Shown here one piece after another: positions 10,579 to 22,662 of a DNA stretch of 64,000 bases. This DNA comes from Fomes fomentarius. Taxonomy: Eukaryota; Basidiomycota; Agaricomycetes; Polyporales; Polyporaceae. Every line of letters begins with the position of its first letter. The first letter of the stretch is position 1. A program made the translations under genes and the position numbers. The DNA is taken from contig JABYQN010000006.1 in assembly GCA_022606135.1 (NCBI GenBank), forward strand, positions 1,984,001-2,048,000, in the 5' to 3' direction. Under the pieces are notes generated by a model. That model was not told the origin of the DNA. It searched no databases and saw only the letters and a list, made by a program, of their open reading frames with translations.

Positions 10579-11087
10579 TTAGTGCGCTCTCCTGCTCTCC
10601 TGAATGATGGTGCTGAGCTCCTCAATCTTGCGCTTCGAGCGCAGGAGCGTGCCGAGCTGAAGAAAGCATGAATAGTCAGTACAAACGGACGCTCTCGCCT
10701 TCGTGTATCGCGGGTACATACCCGCTTTTTCGTCAACTTCCTCGCCTTCTTATCCTAGTGTGGCGATCGGATACGATTGAGTTCGTTGCAGCGACGGAAG
10801 ACAGCATACGCGACGCACCTTGGAGTTCCTCAACAACTCCATGACCCGACGCTCGTACGGCGAGAAACCAACAACCTCCCGAACAACGGAACGCACGAAC
10901 TTGGTGCGAGCGGACTGGATGCCCTTGCGCTGGCTGGGGCGGGTGGCCTGAGTGATGGGGGTCGTGGGGTGGCCCTTGTTGAGACCGTAGCGGATGTCTA
11001 ACATCCCACAGGCATGAACACATGACAATTCCTGATCAGCATCGTCTGGGCAGTAGTTCTCTATGCATACGCACTGTTGCGGGCCAT
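10579..11087 (-). CDS. RPL36: 60S ribosomal protein eL36
   Basis: Four exons give a complete eL36 of about 100 residues. A 13-base first exon, ATGGCCCGCAACA, joins to an exon reading [20 protein letters not shown]. That exon continues with [20 protein letters not shown] and [10 protein letters not shown] small exon encodes [11 protein letters not shown], and the last encodes [20 protein letters not shown] before RRAH and a TAA at 10579-10581. The [13 protein letters not shown] segment and the basic [11 protein letters not shown] run are the family signature. The protein is part of the large cytosolic ribosomal subunit. The tiny first exon just after the ATG is common in fungal ribosomal protein genes and fixes the start. 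Confidence 0.95.
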
Positions 11088-11370
11088 CTTCTTCAAGTCT
11101 TGAGGCTGCTGTTTGCTCCAGGGGCTGTTGCAAACCGACAGAGACTTTGGTCACACGTGACACTGTATGGTGGCTGAGCCAGCTGTACAGTTACACGCTC
11201 ATTCAGGACAGAAGGTTCTCACACCAAATATGGTAAGTTGGGTTACTCTCCGATGTTCCCCACATCACACATTCGGTGAACCTTCTAATGGTACTCTGTG
11301 TGTAATTTGGGTTGCGCGAACGGCTATCAACAGCAAGGAAGGCATTTACAATAAGTCAAGATGTGGTCCG

Positions 11371-12979
11371 TCAACAAACCTGCGCTCTAGTACTCGAGCT
11401 CCTCGACACCCATTGCCGCACAGCACGCAGCTTTCCACCCGACGGAGCAGGAGAAACGACGGCGCACTTGGCGACCGAAGCATCGCGCGGTGTTGGTGGG
11501 GGACCGCTGGATGCCGGTGAAGACGGCGGGTTCGTGGGTGTGGGTGACCTCAACGATGAGTCGGGTACCACGTTGGAGACCGTACGCCCCTTCATGACAG
11601 ACTCGCCCGCCTCCTCCTCCTCCTCTTCCTCCTCCTCTTCGTCATCATCTTGAGCATCCTGAGTAAAAAACGATGAGTACAAGTCGAAAGCAGACGTGTT
11701 GCGCGCAACTTACAGGGTCAAAGTCTTCCATTGGTCTGTCTTCATCAATATGCTCCTCGTCGTCTTCGTAGTGGTCGTCATCGTCAATCCATCGCCCTCG
11801 CCAATCTACTAAGTCGAGTTGCTCGGGGTTCTCAGGACGTTGTCTCATCCACTGCATTCGTGGGCCACACTTCGCTCGCTCACTGACCCTAAATCCGTAT
11901 ATTTTGGGGATGTAGACCTTGCCCGCAGCGCGCTTCTGTCCGCCGTATGGATTTGGATTCACAAATGGTGGCTGGTTCGAGGACGAGCTTGCTGAAGAAC
12001 GGGGAGAAGTGGAACTTGGGGAACTTGGTTTCCAGAAGGGCGCTGGAGCGAGCTCGCGGTAGCTTTGGAAGAACAGGTGTGCGAACGTGGTCCCGAAGAA
12101 CGCACCTACAAGAAGAAAAAAAAGCAGTCAATAGGTGTAGTGTATTCATTGGAATGAGACATACCATCGACGCCCTGAAAACGGCTACTAGGCGGGGTAT
12201 ATATGTCGTTGCAGTTAGGACAAAAGAGCTTCACCGTGTCCAATCCGGGCAAATCGGAGCGGCCGCAGGGCACGACATTGCAACCATTGCAGTAGACGCG
12301 AGGGCAAGAGCCAAATACACCGGCCTCGTACTTATCAACCTATATGTTACGAAAGGATGAGAACGCGCCCAGGAGTAGGTACGGGTTTCTAACCACGTAC
12401 CATCGCCTGCAGTCCTGCTCTTGTCAAGATGAAACGTTGATGGCACAGACCGTAGAGTAGCTCAGCAGATGCCTCAACGATCGACACATCGGGTATTTTG
12501 GAGGTATCCTCATCTGGGGAGGGATGGGTACAGGTCATTGACGAAAGACGGCATGGTCACGTACCTGGTTCCATATCCAACACCATCTCCATCGCCTCCT
12601 TCCAGAATGGGACCATGACATTCAAGCCAGTTAAATTGAAGTCATCTTCAATGAAGTCTTCAGCCACTTCACAAAAGTACTCGTGCCCGGGGAGAGAGCA
12701 AAACCAGCTAATCCATGTTAGTGTCGACGTCGGTGTAGAAGAGCCTTGAGGACGCGAGAATGGTCACATGGAACAGAATACAGTTGGAATTATGATGTAT
12801 GTCAGATGTTGGGAACACATTGAGGACGTGCGCGAACACGTATACGTACTGTAACCCTCCTCCTGTTCTTCAGCGTCTTCCATCTCCTCGTCTCCCTCGC
12901 CAGTGGCGCTGATCGCCTCCTCGTCCTGAAGCGATTGTTCGCCTGTGGGTAAGGTACTATAGTCCGTTCGCCTAGACAT
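11371..12979 (-). CDS. CKB1: Casein kinase 2 regulatory (beta) subunit
   Basis: The protein starts with an acidic N-terminus ([13 protein letters not shown]), then [20 protein letters not shown] and FNLTGLN, the conserved CK2-beta opening. The zinc-binding region has CPRVYCNGC and [14 protein letters not shown], followed by [13 protein letters not shown]. The C-terminal part encodes [13 protein letters not shown], which belongs to the alpha-subunit contact region. A long acidic and Ser/Pro/Thr-rich tail follows and includes a run of about ten Glu. CK2-beta dimerises through the zinc finger and docks two catalytic subunits. The tail after the core is much longer than in animal CK2-beta. The first in-frame ATG is at 12979. 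At least five introns are inferred, among them ones near 12844 and 12700. Confidence 0.95.
11611..11651. repeat. CTC/TCC trinucleotide tract coding poly-Glu in CKB1
   Basis: A run of CTC and TTC triplets on the plus strand corresponds to consecutive Glu codons (GAG/GAA) in the acidic tail of the CK2 regulatory subunit. It is a likely length-variable tract. Confidence 0.7.
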
Positions 12980-13442
12980 AGTGTTGTAGGTTCTCAGGGG
13001 GGGAGGAGAGAAGTTTAGTAGGATGGGGGAAGAGAGAGAAGTTGTCTTAGCGATTCGTATTGCATGGCCGCCACGAGGTCGACGGGTCTGTATCCATAAA
13101 TGGCAAGTAAAGTCCTAGCCGAATTTGCCTAAATAGCCCCGCGGGCCACATACTCTCAAACGTTAAACCCTCAATGGCACACAAACCCTTGACCAACGAA
13201 AACAAACAATAGACGTGTCATTGCCAGTTGGTTTGTACAACATGCTATGGTAGAAGCGCTTGGTATTGTGATTGACACATGAACGACGTGATTATTACGG
13301 ATAGTGCTGATATTACTACATACTTTCTAAAGATTGTAAACGAGTGGTTAGAGTATCCAAGGTCCGCGGCTGCTTTATGTGTCATACGGTCGTAAGGGAA
13401 TGATATAAGGATGAGAAATGAACGAGATTGAACATGCATCGC
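12980..13442. other. Short intergenic stretch
   Basis: This holds the 5' flank of CKB1 and the 3' flank of the BTB gene, both on the minus strand. No gene or RNA was seen. Confidence 0.5.
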
Positions 13443-14398
13443 TCAGGAGGATTGGACTGGAGAAGCCGACCCTAGTGATAGACCAAAGACGCGCTGAATA
13501 ATGTCAGCAGCCACTCGATCAGTCTTGACACTATAACCTCCAGAGCGGCGGCCGAGCCCCGCAGCGTGCGCCATGTCTCTTGCTTGGGCAATCTTCGTGA
13601 ACGTCTCCAATCCAATGATTTGTGCCTCTCCAATGCTGAGCGACTGAGGACGTAGGATGATGTCCATATAACTTGAGATAAGCTCGACGGCAGGGAGGTT
13701 GTAGCGTGTCCAGAATAGAACCTTGCGTATGGGATCGATATAAAGCGAACGAAGCTCATTGAGGGCACGCTCCCGGAGGCCGTCCATCTGCCAGCGATCA
13801 GCCTGCTCGAAGATCGACATCCACTCATCAACTGTGGTGACCTTGCAAGAAGCTAGCACCCTATGACAAAGGCGATCAGCGGCATAACTGAACGCATGGG
13901 GTGGGTGACTTACGGCGGGTAAATTAGCCACAAGAGGCGAGTGAAGTTGGTCGCCTCTATGCCGGAGAGAAGGATTGGGTTTTCATCAGAAAGTCCTTCA
14001 GTCGAGCCGGGTGGCTGAGGCATCGTGAACATCTCGCGAAAGAACGGAGAGTGCCGCTCTAGGAGCGAACGGTGAAGCTTATAGGAGATATCCTCCACCT
14101 AAAGGTAGAATAAGAAAGACAAGTATCATTGTAAATATCCTATACGAACCTGGAGGACGACATTCCCATCATCGAAGTAATACTCGCGGTGCCGCTGCGC
14201 CTTCGCAAGCTCGCGTACTGGTGTGTGTGGAGGGGTCCTGATGGGAAGCGGGCGCATCGGTCTCAACGGATGCGGGTTCCCAGGCGTTGTGAGTGATGTG
14301 AACTGTATGTCAATCACTGGTGGTTGATCACTAGCACCACCGGGTGACCCGAGTGCCACAGAACTGTCGCCGGAAAGAGACGCGGCTGCGCTGGCCAT
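13443..14398 (-). CDS. BTB/POZ domain protein
   Basis: Exon 1 encodes a disordered Pro/Ser-rich start and then REYYFDDGNVVLQ. After a short intron the next exon reads VEDISYKLHRSLLERHSPFF and REMFTMPQPPGSTEGLSDENP, the typical fungal BTB core with the His-Arg-x-Leu-Leu motif. The last exon holds the helices after the BTB fold (EQADRWQMDGLRERALNEL, then ARFYSG-type helices in the usual frame VLFWTRYNLPAVELI). BTB domains mediate dimerisation and can bind cullin-3 E3 ligases. This one has no second recognisable domain. Basidiomycete genomes carry many such single-BTB proteins of unknown role. Splice points lie near 14153-14099 and 13920-13860. Confidence 0.88.
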
Positions 14399-14685
14399 GG
14401 ACTAAGTGAGATGAGTGAATTATGCGCGTATACGTGCGATAGAGGGGCTGGAAATAGGAGGTACAAGAGAGGTGTGAAAGTGGCTCAACCACTTTCGTAG
14501 GAGTCAAGTCAGGTGCTGCCAGGAAGTCCGGGACCCGACGGCGACGTCACTTCGATGTTAAGCAGGTCACGTGGACGCGTCACGTTAGCGCCTCGGCTCG
14601 GACGCGTCAAGTTCCCCTTGTTCCTTTACCACCACGTACAACAGCACCCTTCCCTAAATTGATTCACTTCAAGGTCAAGGCATAC

Positions 14686-17600
14686 ATGAGCGGCACTAAT
14701 CTGCGACAAAGCCTCTTTTCAAGCGACCCCGCGGATGATTTACGTTCGGGGTTGTCCGGCAACAATTCCAGGGTCAACCTTGGTCGCTCTATGCATATCC
14801 CGAAGGAGCTTTTCTCGCGCGCTCAAGGACTAGACTTGCACAAACAGCACTTGGGGCTCGACCAAACTTCCTTGGAGTCTATACAACACGCCCGTCAAAG
14901 TGATTCTCAGCGTAGCCGTCTTGCTCTCAGCTCTAGGTTCTTGTCTCCGAAGTCTCCGGGCGAGCTAAGCTCTGATCGAAGCCGCGAAGCGGATAGCTCT
15001 GGGACAGCAAAGGCGTCTATCCTACCTGACACTTTGGATCACTCTCATGCATCTGGCGGTGACTTTTTGTGTAGCTCGAACATTACTACTTCGAATCGTA
15101 CGCAACATGGGAAGGAAACGTCCAAGTTACGCCCATTCTCTCAGACCAAACCTGGCAAGAGTTTGCGTCAACGTCTTGATGCAGGTGTGGCATTGGCTGC
15201 TGCCTATTTGCGTCCACTCAACAGGGTCACAGAAGAGCCTCGCGAGCCTCCGCCTTACTTTTCCGTTCTGCCCTCTGGAGATGCTGCTTCTAGCTCGGCT
15301 TTCACTGCCCCCGAGAACTTGACTCCTCGCCCGCATTCAAGGAGTGTCTCTGTTCTCAGCTCTGCCCATGGAATACAAGACGATGACATCTCGACTCTGA
15401 TGATGCGGGGTGCGACAGATCTCAGGAATGCGAAATACGAGATTGAAGAACAAGTACGTGACACGATTATTTGGCGCATATAGTCTCTCATCTTGGATTC
15501 TAGCGACGGGAGATCACTTTTCTGCAAGAGCAAGTGGAATCCGTTCGCAAGGAGAAGGACGAGTTAGCCCAGCGACTCAAGGCGGTCAAGGAAGCTGCGA
15601 AGCAAAGTTTACAATCCAGTACGAAAAGGTGGATGCTGGTGGTGCTCATTACAGTCAGTCAAGCTAACTGCATATATGCCAGCTTGGAGACGCTGCGTAC
15701 TGCCGTTAGCGAGCTGAAGATGCAATCTGAGTCGTGTCTCAGTGTAGCTACTGACGCGCGTGGTTCTCTCGCAGACGTGCAAGAATTGCGAAATACCATC
15801 TCGGAGGCGATGAAAAGTGAGCCACAGTGCGTCTCCTGCTTCAGACAATCTCATGTGGGACGTATAGGCATTGAACCATACCTGGAGCCAAACGACAAAT
15901 GGGCGAAGTCGGCAGTGGCGAGGGATCTGATGAACGACCTTGAGCTGGAGTGCTCCAAAAGTGAGTGCCGACCAGCTGCGTCGCTGGTGCGAGAATAACA
16001 ATCGTGTCTAGGTCAACAAGTTGCAGATCTTCTGCGCGACCGTCTTCAATCCGTAGGAGGGGAACTGGTCGACGCGAAGAGCCGCATCGCCGAGCTCGAG
16101 ATTGCTCAGGGTCAAGATCGTGCTGCTCTGAGTAAGTCCAACGCCACCATAGCCGACACCTGTGAGTGCCCAGTCACCCTGGACCCATTTTTCGAAGACT
16201 TCATCTCTTCATGCAGCCAAGGATATATCCTCGCTGGCTGAATGCTTGAAGCGACAGCAAAATGAAATGTACGAGGTGCTCGTTGCCTCAGCGGACTCCG
16301 AAGCAAAGCTGGCTACTGTCACTCAAAGGTGGGTTTTGGCGTCTCGGAGCGTGGACGGGAACGAAGCCAATGTCTTCTCTTATTTCTAGGGCGGTGGATC
16401 TGCAACAGCTTGTCGCAGAGAGGGACATCAAAGTCGACTCTCTCAAGACCGTTCAGGTTGAGTAGGTCTATGTTTCTTCCATAGTATTTGCCCAGCTTAA
16501 CGATACCATGCAAGGAATTCGCGACTTCGCCATGTCATCGAAGAGAAGGATTCCTGTATCACCTCTCTTCGTAACCAACAAGACCAGTACGCAAGTGTTT
16601 GCTGTGTCGTTCAGTATGCTAATGGTATCTTGTAGAATAGCCCAGCTGAACAAAACTCTCCTTGAACGAGAGGCAAGTGTAATAGAACTAACCGCCTCCA
16701 ACTCCATGAAAGACTCCCGTATATCAGAGGGTATTGAGAGGTAGGTTGAATCTATAATACCGCATACTTGCTCACTGTGACTTTAGAATCAAGTATCTTG
16801 AGGATAATCTCTCAGTCGCAAACCGCGCAATTCAAGATGCGAAGAGCGAATTAAGTGCGAGCAAGGTTAAAGGACAGGCGGTATCCAACGACAACGAGAG
16901 GTTGCTGAGAGAACAACATGTGTTACAACAGCGAGTTGCTGAGCTGGAGGCTGCTCTCAGCGAAGGTCGTCTGGAACTAGAGACCATGTCTACCAAGTGC
17001 GAATCCCTAGAATCTCGCTCGCGCACGTTCTAAATTTTCGTCGTTACAGATTACAACAAGCCAATGCACGATGTCAGGTAGGTTGATATCACTTCGCTCG
17101 GATCTGCCATACGTTTAAGAACCGTCCTTAGACGCTGGAGGACCGTTTCGAGGACCAGTCCGTCATGTTGAGACTGACTCGAGAATCTGTGGGAGATGCA
17201 CAGGTTAGCATCATTACTACCGTGCTATCAGCCACTTACATCACCCAGGAACGATTGCTCGCGGCAGAGACAACGCACGCGGTAATACACCGTGCTCAAC
17301 TAGATTCATTGTTGCTGATGCGGCATTAGAAACTTCTTGCTGAAGTTACGGGGAACATGGAGCGCGACGTTTCCGTGCTGGAAGAGCAGAAGCTGGGGTT
17401 GCAGGCTGCTTTGGATCTCGTCAAGGAGGCACTCAAGCGCCAGGAGGCATCCGCGCTGGTCATGCAGGAAGAGCACAGGGACCGGTTGAATCAGCAAGAA
17501 TCAACCTTCAACGCACGCCTCCAGTCTGAACAGGAACGATCTATGCGACTCAGTGGCGACATAGAAGAATCTCGTACTCGGCTGAAATCGTCCGAAGAAC

Positions 17601-18886
17601 GTAACAAGGTCTTTGAAGATGAGATTCAGGATCTACGCAAGCAGCTGCAAGCCGCACATCTGCCGTCACCAGAGATGGAGGCGCAATTGCGAGCGCTCAG
17701 ATCTCGATTAACCACTCTAGAGGCCGCAGAAATGAAGAGCACGCTGAGAGCAAAAACCATCGACGCCCGGTATCGCATCGGAGACCTAGTACGTGCACAA
17801 CATACACAGTTTGGGTTGGGGAACGTCACTCAGAATTGTTTAGAGTGACGAGGAGAAGGCATTTATCAACACCTTGATCCAGACGTCACAGTCCATTCAC
17901 GAGCAGGAGCTAGTTACGAACCGCAACGAACTTCGCCGTGTTAGCAGTTCCCGTTATGGCCACGAGGTTCCTCTTAACGCTGACGGTGCTGGCAGCGTGA
18001 TAATGCCCTCAAGGAGATGCGCTCTAAGATCCACCTTTTAGAGTCCACCTTGGCGAAGCATCTCAATGCCCCGGTTATAGTGCCTTTTCTCAATCGTACT
18101 CTCACATACTCATTGAGTATCCCCTCTCATAGAAAGCTAAACCGATACCCGCACCTATTGACAACAGATCAATGATCGATCCTACCGCTTGGATGTCGCA
18201 GTCGGGCCATAGTAGCTCTCCGGTTCAAGCTCCAGATAGAGATGGAACAGTGGTGCGTTGATCGTTGCGGTTTGTCCGCGAATGAACGAGACTTAGGCGC
18301 GTCCGCCCGGATCCTTCAAGTCTACGAATGTTGATATTACTGTCTCTGCAAAGCCGACACCTGCTCCGCACCGTCCCCATCCCCCTACTACCGCTAATCA
18401 CCCCTTGCCAGTTCATATGGTCCAGGCGGGACAGGCAGCTGTGCAGATGCATCCGCCTCAGGAAGCGCCTCGTAATGAAACCGGACAAGATTTGACTAAG
18501 CCCAGATTCAGCAGACTTGCAACCGACTGTTCCGATGAGAACCTCGACTTCGATGACGAAGACAATGGCAAGAAGCCCTCACCCTCTTCCCTCGGCAAGC
18601 GCTCTGACCCGGATTCTCCGCCGAAGCCCACTGCGGAGTATGGTGCTCCAAAGCCATTCAAGCGCTTGGTAGGGTAAACGTTGTCTACGAGACGAGTGGC
18701 ACCCTGATCTGCGCATGCCATTCAGAGGGGCTCGACACGCAGGTTGGAGACAACAGATGTTGGACAACCGGTTGGACAAAAGAAGGTAAGTGTGATCTCG
18801 AGAAGCACGAAAGTAACTAGCATGACCTATCGTTACAGACTCTCCAGCCTAGTGGCTCTAAGAGTAGAGCCAGGAAGCGTCGTTGA
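14686..18886 (+). CDS. Long coiled-coil protein with basic C-terminus, function unknown
   Basis: At least ten exons join into one long protein. The N-terminal 250 residues are Ser/Thr/Asn-rich and look disordered. From about 15430 to 17860 heptad-rich helices dominate, for example REITFLQEQVESVRKEKDEL, NDNERLLREQHVLQQRVAEL and VLEEQKLGLQAALDLVKEAL. After 18050 the chain becomes disordered again, with LDFDDEDNGKKPSPSS and PKPTAEYGAPKPFKRLVG. It ends in SGSKSRARKRR with TGA at 18884-18886, which could be a nuclear signal. The layout resembles fungal structural or chromosome-associated coiled-coil proteins, but no motif fixes a family. The ATG at 14686 begins MSGTNLRQSLFSSDP. Many small exons mean some joins, especially around 16100-17300 and 18000-18400, are uncertain. 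Confidence 0.7.
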
Positions 18887-19219
18887 TGCAGCCCTGCATG
18901 TCTAGTACTATCCATTTGTGCCTGTTTCGTTGCATTCTCTCCATCTGTTATATTCATGAACTTCAATGTGAACATACATGGCATCACTACGTTACTCTCG
19001 TCGATCGTCTCGCTGAGGAACTTGTTTTCCTCGATTGGCAGGCGTGGTGTAGATTAGCTAAACAACGTGACTGGTGGTAGTAAGATGGTAATCGTATCCG
19101 TGGTGTAACAAGCAGTCAGCAACAATTGCAGCGAACGATCACAGTTCATGCATAAGAAGTGTTATTGACATGACACCAGCGTGTACGTTGTGTATGCTCT
19201 ACGTCGACGATAAAATATG

Positions 19220-19302
19220 TGAGTCGGCCCAGGATCGAACTGAGGACCTTCTGTGTACTATGTCTGTTAGACAGATGCGATAACCAACTACGCCACCGAC
19301 CC
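19220..19302 (-). tRNA. tRNA-Val(AAC) with a 9-base intron
   Basis: Read on the minus strand, the gene begins GGGTCGG and ends CCGACTC plus discriminator A, which pair as an acceptor stem with one G-T pair. The anticodon stem TCTGT/ACAGA encloses 16 bases: a seven-base loop with anticodon AAC plus nine extra bases after position 37, the standard place for nuclear tRNA introns. The T arm contains GTTCGATCC (B box). The sequence closely resembles other fungal tRNA-Val(AAC). A TTTT run at 19213-19216 (as AAAA on +) just downstream is a likely Pol III terminator. Confidence 0.9.
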
Positions 19303-19386
19303 ATATAAACGTAGGCATTAATATAAGGATTTAATAATGTCGAGAGTTTTGGCCACACTGACAACATAAAGCAAGCTTACATAGTA

Positions 19387-19971
19387 CTACAAGTAGATAC
19401 CATCGTCCAAGTCTGCTGCCGGGTGAGACTGTTGTTCTGTACGCCTACCAGTATCTGTTCTGTTTGGTGACCCTGAAACTATGAGTTGCTCAGGCTGTGT
19501 TCGAGTAGCGGGTGTGTCTCCATCATGTGACTCATGTCGAGGTTGTAAGTTGTAGTGAGCACTCATGGGAACTCCTTTTTCTGCCAACACCGTTTGCAAC
19601 ATGCTGATCCTTTCGTTCTGTGAGCCACTATATGATGCTCTGTTCTTAGCGGTGACGAAGGCATTCGAAATCTGCGGAGAACGCACATCACGAGCTCGTT
19701 TTCCTCGAATGCCTGAGTCAGGTCGATGTCACCCGTAGATGTCGTCAGTGCGTCCTTGAGCTCGTCCTGCGTCCTGCGTAGGTGCGCGAGGGAATTCTGC
19801 AGGCGCGATATCTCTGGCGCAACGGACAAATCAGCCATCTCGATCTGCGCCTTCACGTCGGCAAGAAGAGATAGCGTACTAGTGCTACACACCTTCGGCA
19901 ATGATTGGTACAGCCAACTGCCTCGCCTCGTCCAACGTGAACGGCTGGGAGTATCGCGGCTTGTATTCCAT
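19387..19971 (-). CDS. Small coiled-coil protein, unknown function
   Basis: Exon 1 begins at ATG 19971 and reads MEYKPRYSQPFTLDEARQLA with VPIIAE. After a short intron comes a helical exon, APEISRLQNSLAHLRRTQDE with LKDALTTSTGDIDLTQAFEENE. A final exon gives NERISMLQTVLAEKGVPMSA and a polar tail ending DLDDGIYL. The LxxSLxHLRxTQxEL helix recurs, as I recall, in small uncharacterised basidiomycete proteins and looks like a short coiled coil of the prefoldin kind. No catalytic motif is visible. The gene sits just downstream of the tRNA on the same strand. Intron edges in the middle are uncertain. Confidence 0.6.
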
Positions 19972-20345
19972 GGCGACAGCACAAAGAATACTGGTCGGCT
20001 GATAGCAGTCGGGCGTACAGGAGTGGTTCTAGACGGGAAGATGTTTCGGTGCAGGACGGTCGCAGATTATGTAACAAATGTACGCATGTGTACGGACGCT
20101 GTTTATATACCAAAGAGTGATGTCACGCCGGTCACGGGAGGTTCCGTTCTCATTAGTATACTCCGGACTAATATGTGAGGTAGAGGATACAATGCGTGGT
20201 AATCGGGGTGGTAATCAGTAACGGCTCTAAATGTCATGGATGGTCCGGATAAAAACGACAGCAAGATGAAAAGCAATTATACGCCCAACCTGTGCCGTGC
20301 CGTCAGTCATCCGCACCGTATGCATACACAATGGAATCAGGGTAC

Positions 20346-22662
20346 TCACTTCGACTTGCTTGATTCATACACAACATACGATATAGAGACAGCAGGGACC
20401 ACCTGGTGGGTTCCCAGGAATAGCGGTTCGTCAGCACGCATTTTTGATACACACGACTACCACGACAGCGCACCTTCGCTAATGTAGGTAATAGGCCTCG
20501 ATAGAATCCACGCCATCCTTCTCTCGAGTACGTCTTACGTACGACATCGAACATACCGGTATATCGCTCTGGATGTCCTGACGACCCAGAGGCCTGCAAA
20601 CGCGTTCTAACGAGATTGAGGGGGTATACGCTTGTAGCTCCGACGCTCCCTGAAACGCTGCCAAACGCTAGCAACGCGAGGACACCCGGCTCCTCCTTGC
20701 CTGATGATCGCAAGTAGGCCAGCTTCAGCGCCTCAAAAGTGCTCATGTCAATGGCGGAGTACCTGCGGTGATTGGGTGAGCGCATTGAATTGAACCACAT
20801 ACATGCGCCTTACGGGAAGACACCAATGAGGCCGATCTGCCGTTAAGTGGCGTCAGCAAATGTTGGAGAACGAGGCAAAGAAACTACAACTTACAGTGAG
20901 ACCCCTGTAAAAAGCCCTCATACCACCAAGCTGCCACACACGTGTGGCTGCTTCTCGGAGTGTTCGTCGTTGCCCGCCCGCGCTACTCATCATTTGTGTC
21001 TAGGCAAATCGTTAAGCCCGTTATCCTAAGCTACATCAAATATTCGTCACACCTTGAGGGTTTCAATGGGGTATATGGCTACCGCCAGATCAATGCATGT
21101 CAAGAGACAGAGACGCATGTTCCACTCACAAAGCTGACTAGAGATACCGCCTAACCCACCCGAGAGAAAACGACTGACGCCACTGATGTCCCGCGGATCG
21201 TCGACTTTGTCCCAGTACTTCGCAAACATGCGTTTCTGTGCAGGAAACATGTTGGATAGACAACATAGCGACTACGAGAGACACTGACAGATGATTCATA
21301 TGTGAGGAACTTGATTGCGGACTCGGGAAGAATTTTCGCCACCGAGAGCCCATTACCCGTCCAGAACGCAAGGACACCACCTTCGGAGTATATCCGGGCG
21401 ATGGCGTTGCCTATTACCTTGACACCTCCGACTGGTGTCTGAGCAGTGAGTGATGTCCCTCCAAGCTCCGGTGGTCGTGTTATCAAGAAGATTTTCAGCC
21501 TGTCAAATGGTGCCGTACACGTTCGTGATACTAAAAGAAGTCATCAAAATGCGCCTCACATGTAGCGAGAGAGCTTACCTGCTCCAGCAACACCGCCCGC
21601 AAGGAGGAATTTAACTGCAGTTGACCCTCCAAGCCAACTGTGATGCGGTTCCTCCTCCTCATCATAGTCACCGTCGTCGTCATCGTCGCCGTAAGGCGAT
21701 TGATGGTCTAGGGGTATCGGCTCGACGTCTTTTGACGAAGTGACATGAAGTTGCCCTACGAGCAAGTCTTCGGCGCTGAGACTCACATCACCTGAAACGT
21801 TGGGTTTAGCTGACCTTCGTTTGCCACATTGTCTCAGTAGAATACCTTCCATAGTGACGCGGGCGGCGCCTCTCCCATCGTCACCCATGAACTTCTTGAC
21901 CTCGTAATACCGGAATATCTCTTCCGGCGATGCTTTCCGGGGCATAAGGAGGAGGAAGTCTCGGAACTCCTCGAAGCTTATCGCGTGCGAATGCGGCGAG
22001 GATGTGAGGAACGCGATAAAATCGGACAGAGTCGAGGAGGAAAGTTTGATGCCTGACATCACCAGCTCAACGGAGAGAACGATATGTACAGGTTGAACGC
22101 ACATACCAGCTTTCTCCAGCGCGAGTTGCAACTCGTCTGCTTCCAGATGGCCGTTGCCATCCAGGTCAAGTTCGTCGTGGAATATATGCCACAGCTCTGT
22201 GCGTTTTCAGCGACACGGTCGGCACACTCTTGCACGGACCGACGCACCTGTTTCCTTCGCTTCCGCATACTTCTCAAACTCAGGCCAAGACACGCGTCGC
22301 GAGAAGGGCCCACGCGTGCACCGACCGAGAAGCTCATCCTCGTACATCTCGTCCAGCTCCCGCGCGCTCTCTGCGGTGAGGTCGCCGTCCCGTTTGACCG
22401 GGTGCGCCCGCGCGACGGCCTCGTCATCAGCGAGATGGTGTTCGTCCTGCCTTGGCAGACGGGACCACAGCGCACGGAGTCGTTTGCGCCTGCTCTCTTC
22501 GCCCTCTTGCGCGCGGAACTCCCGGAGGCTGTGGGGAATGGGAGTGAAGGTGGGCGGGTCGGAGCGTAGACGTGGGATGAGCGGTGGGGGACGGGCGCCC
22601 GAGAGGGTCTCTTCATATATCTGTCGAGCAGAGGGCCTCCTCTGGTCGTCCTGGACCCCCAT
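20346..22662 (-). CDS. Ca2+-regulated mitochondrial carrier (SAL1/SCaMC, ATP-Mg/Pi type)
   Basis: The N-terminal part carries EF-hand-like segments. The clearest is in HDELDLDGNGHLEADELQLA, with a DLDGNGHLEADE calcium loop, followed by SFEEFRDFLLLMPRKASPEE. The C-terminal half is a mitochondrial carrier: KFLLAGGVAGA with TAPFDRLKIFL, then GGVLAFWTGNGLSVAKILPE and SAIKFLTYE. The second repeat has FLSGGLGGISSQ and YPIETLKT. The third has FGSVSGSVGATSVYPLNLVR, TRLQASG and GWRGFYRGLLPTLAKV. The last exon ends VPAVSISYVVYESSKSK with TGA at 20346-20348. Such carriers exchange ATP-Mg (or ADP) for phosphate across the inner membrane when cytosolic calcium rises. The ATG at 22662 precedes a polar, disordered segment. 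Many introns interrupt the carrier domain. Confidence 0.92.
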
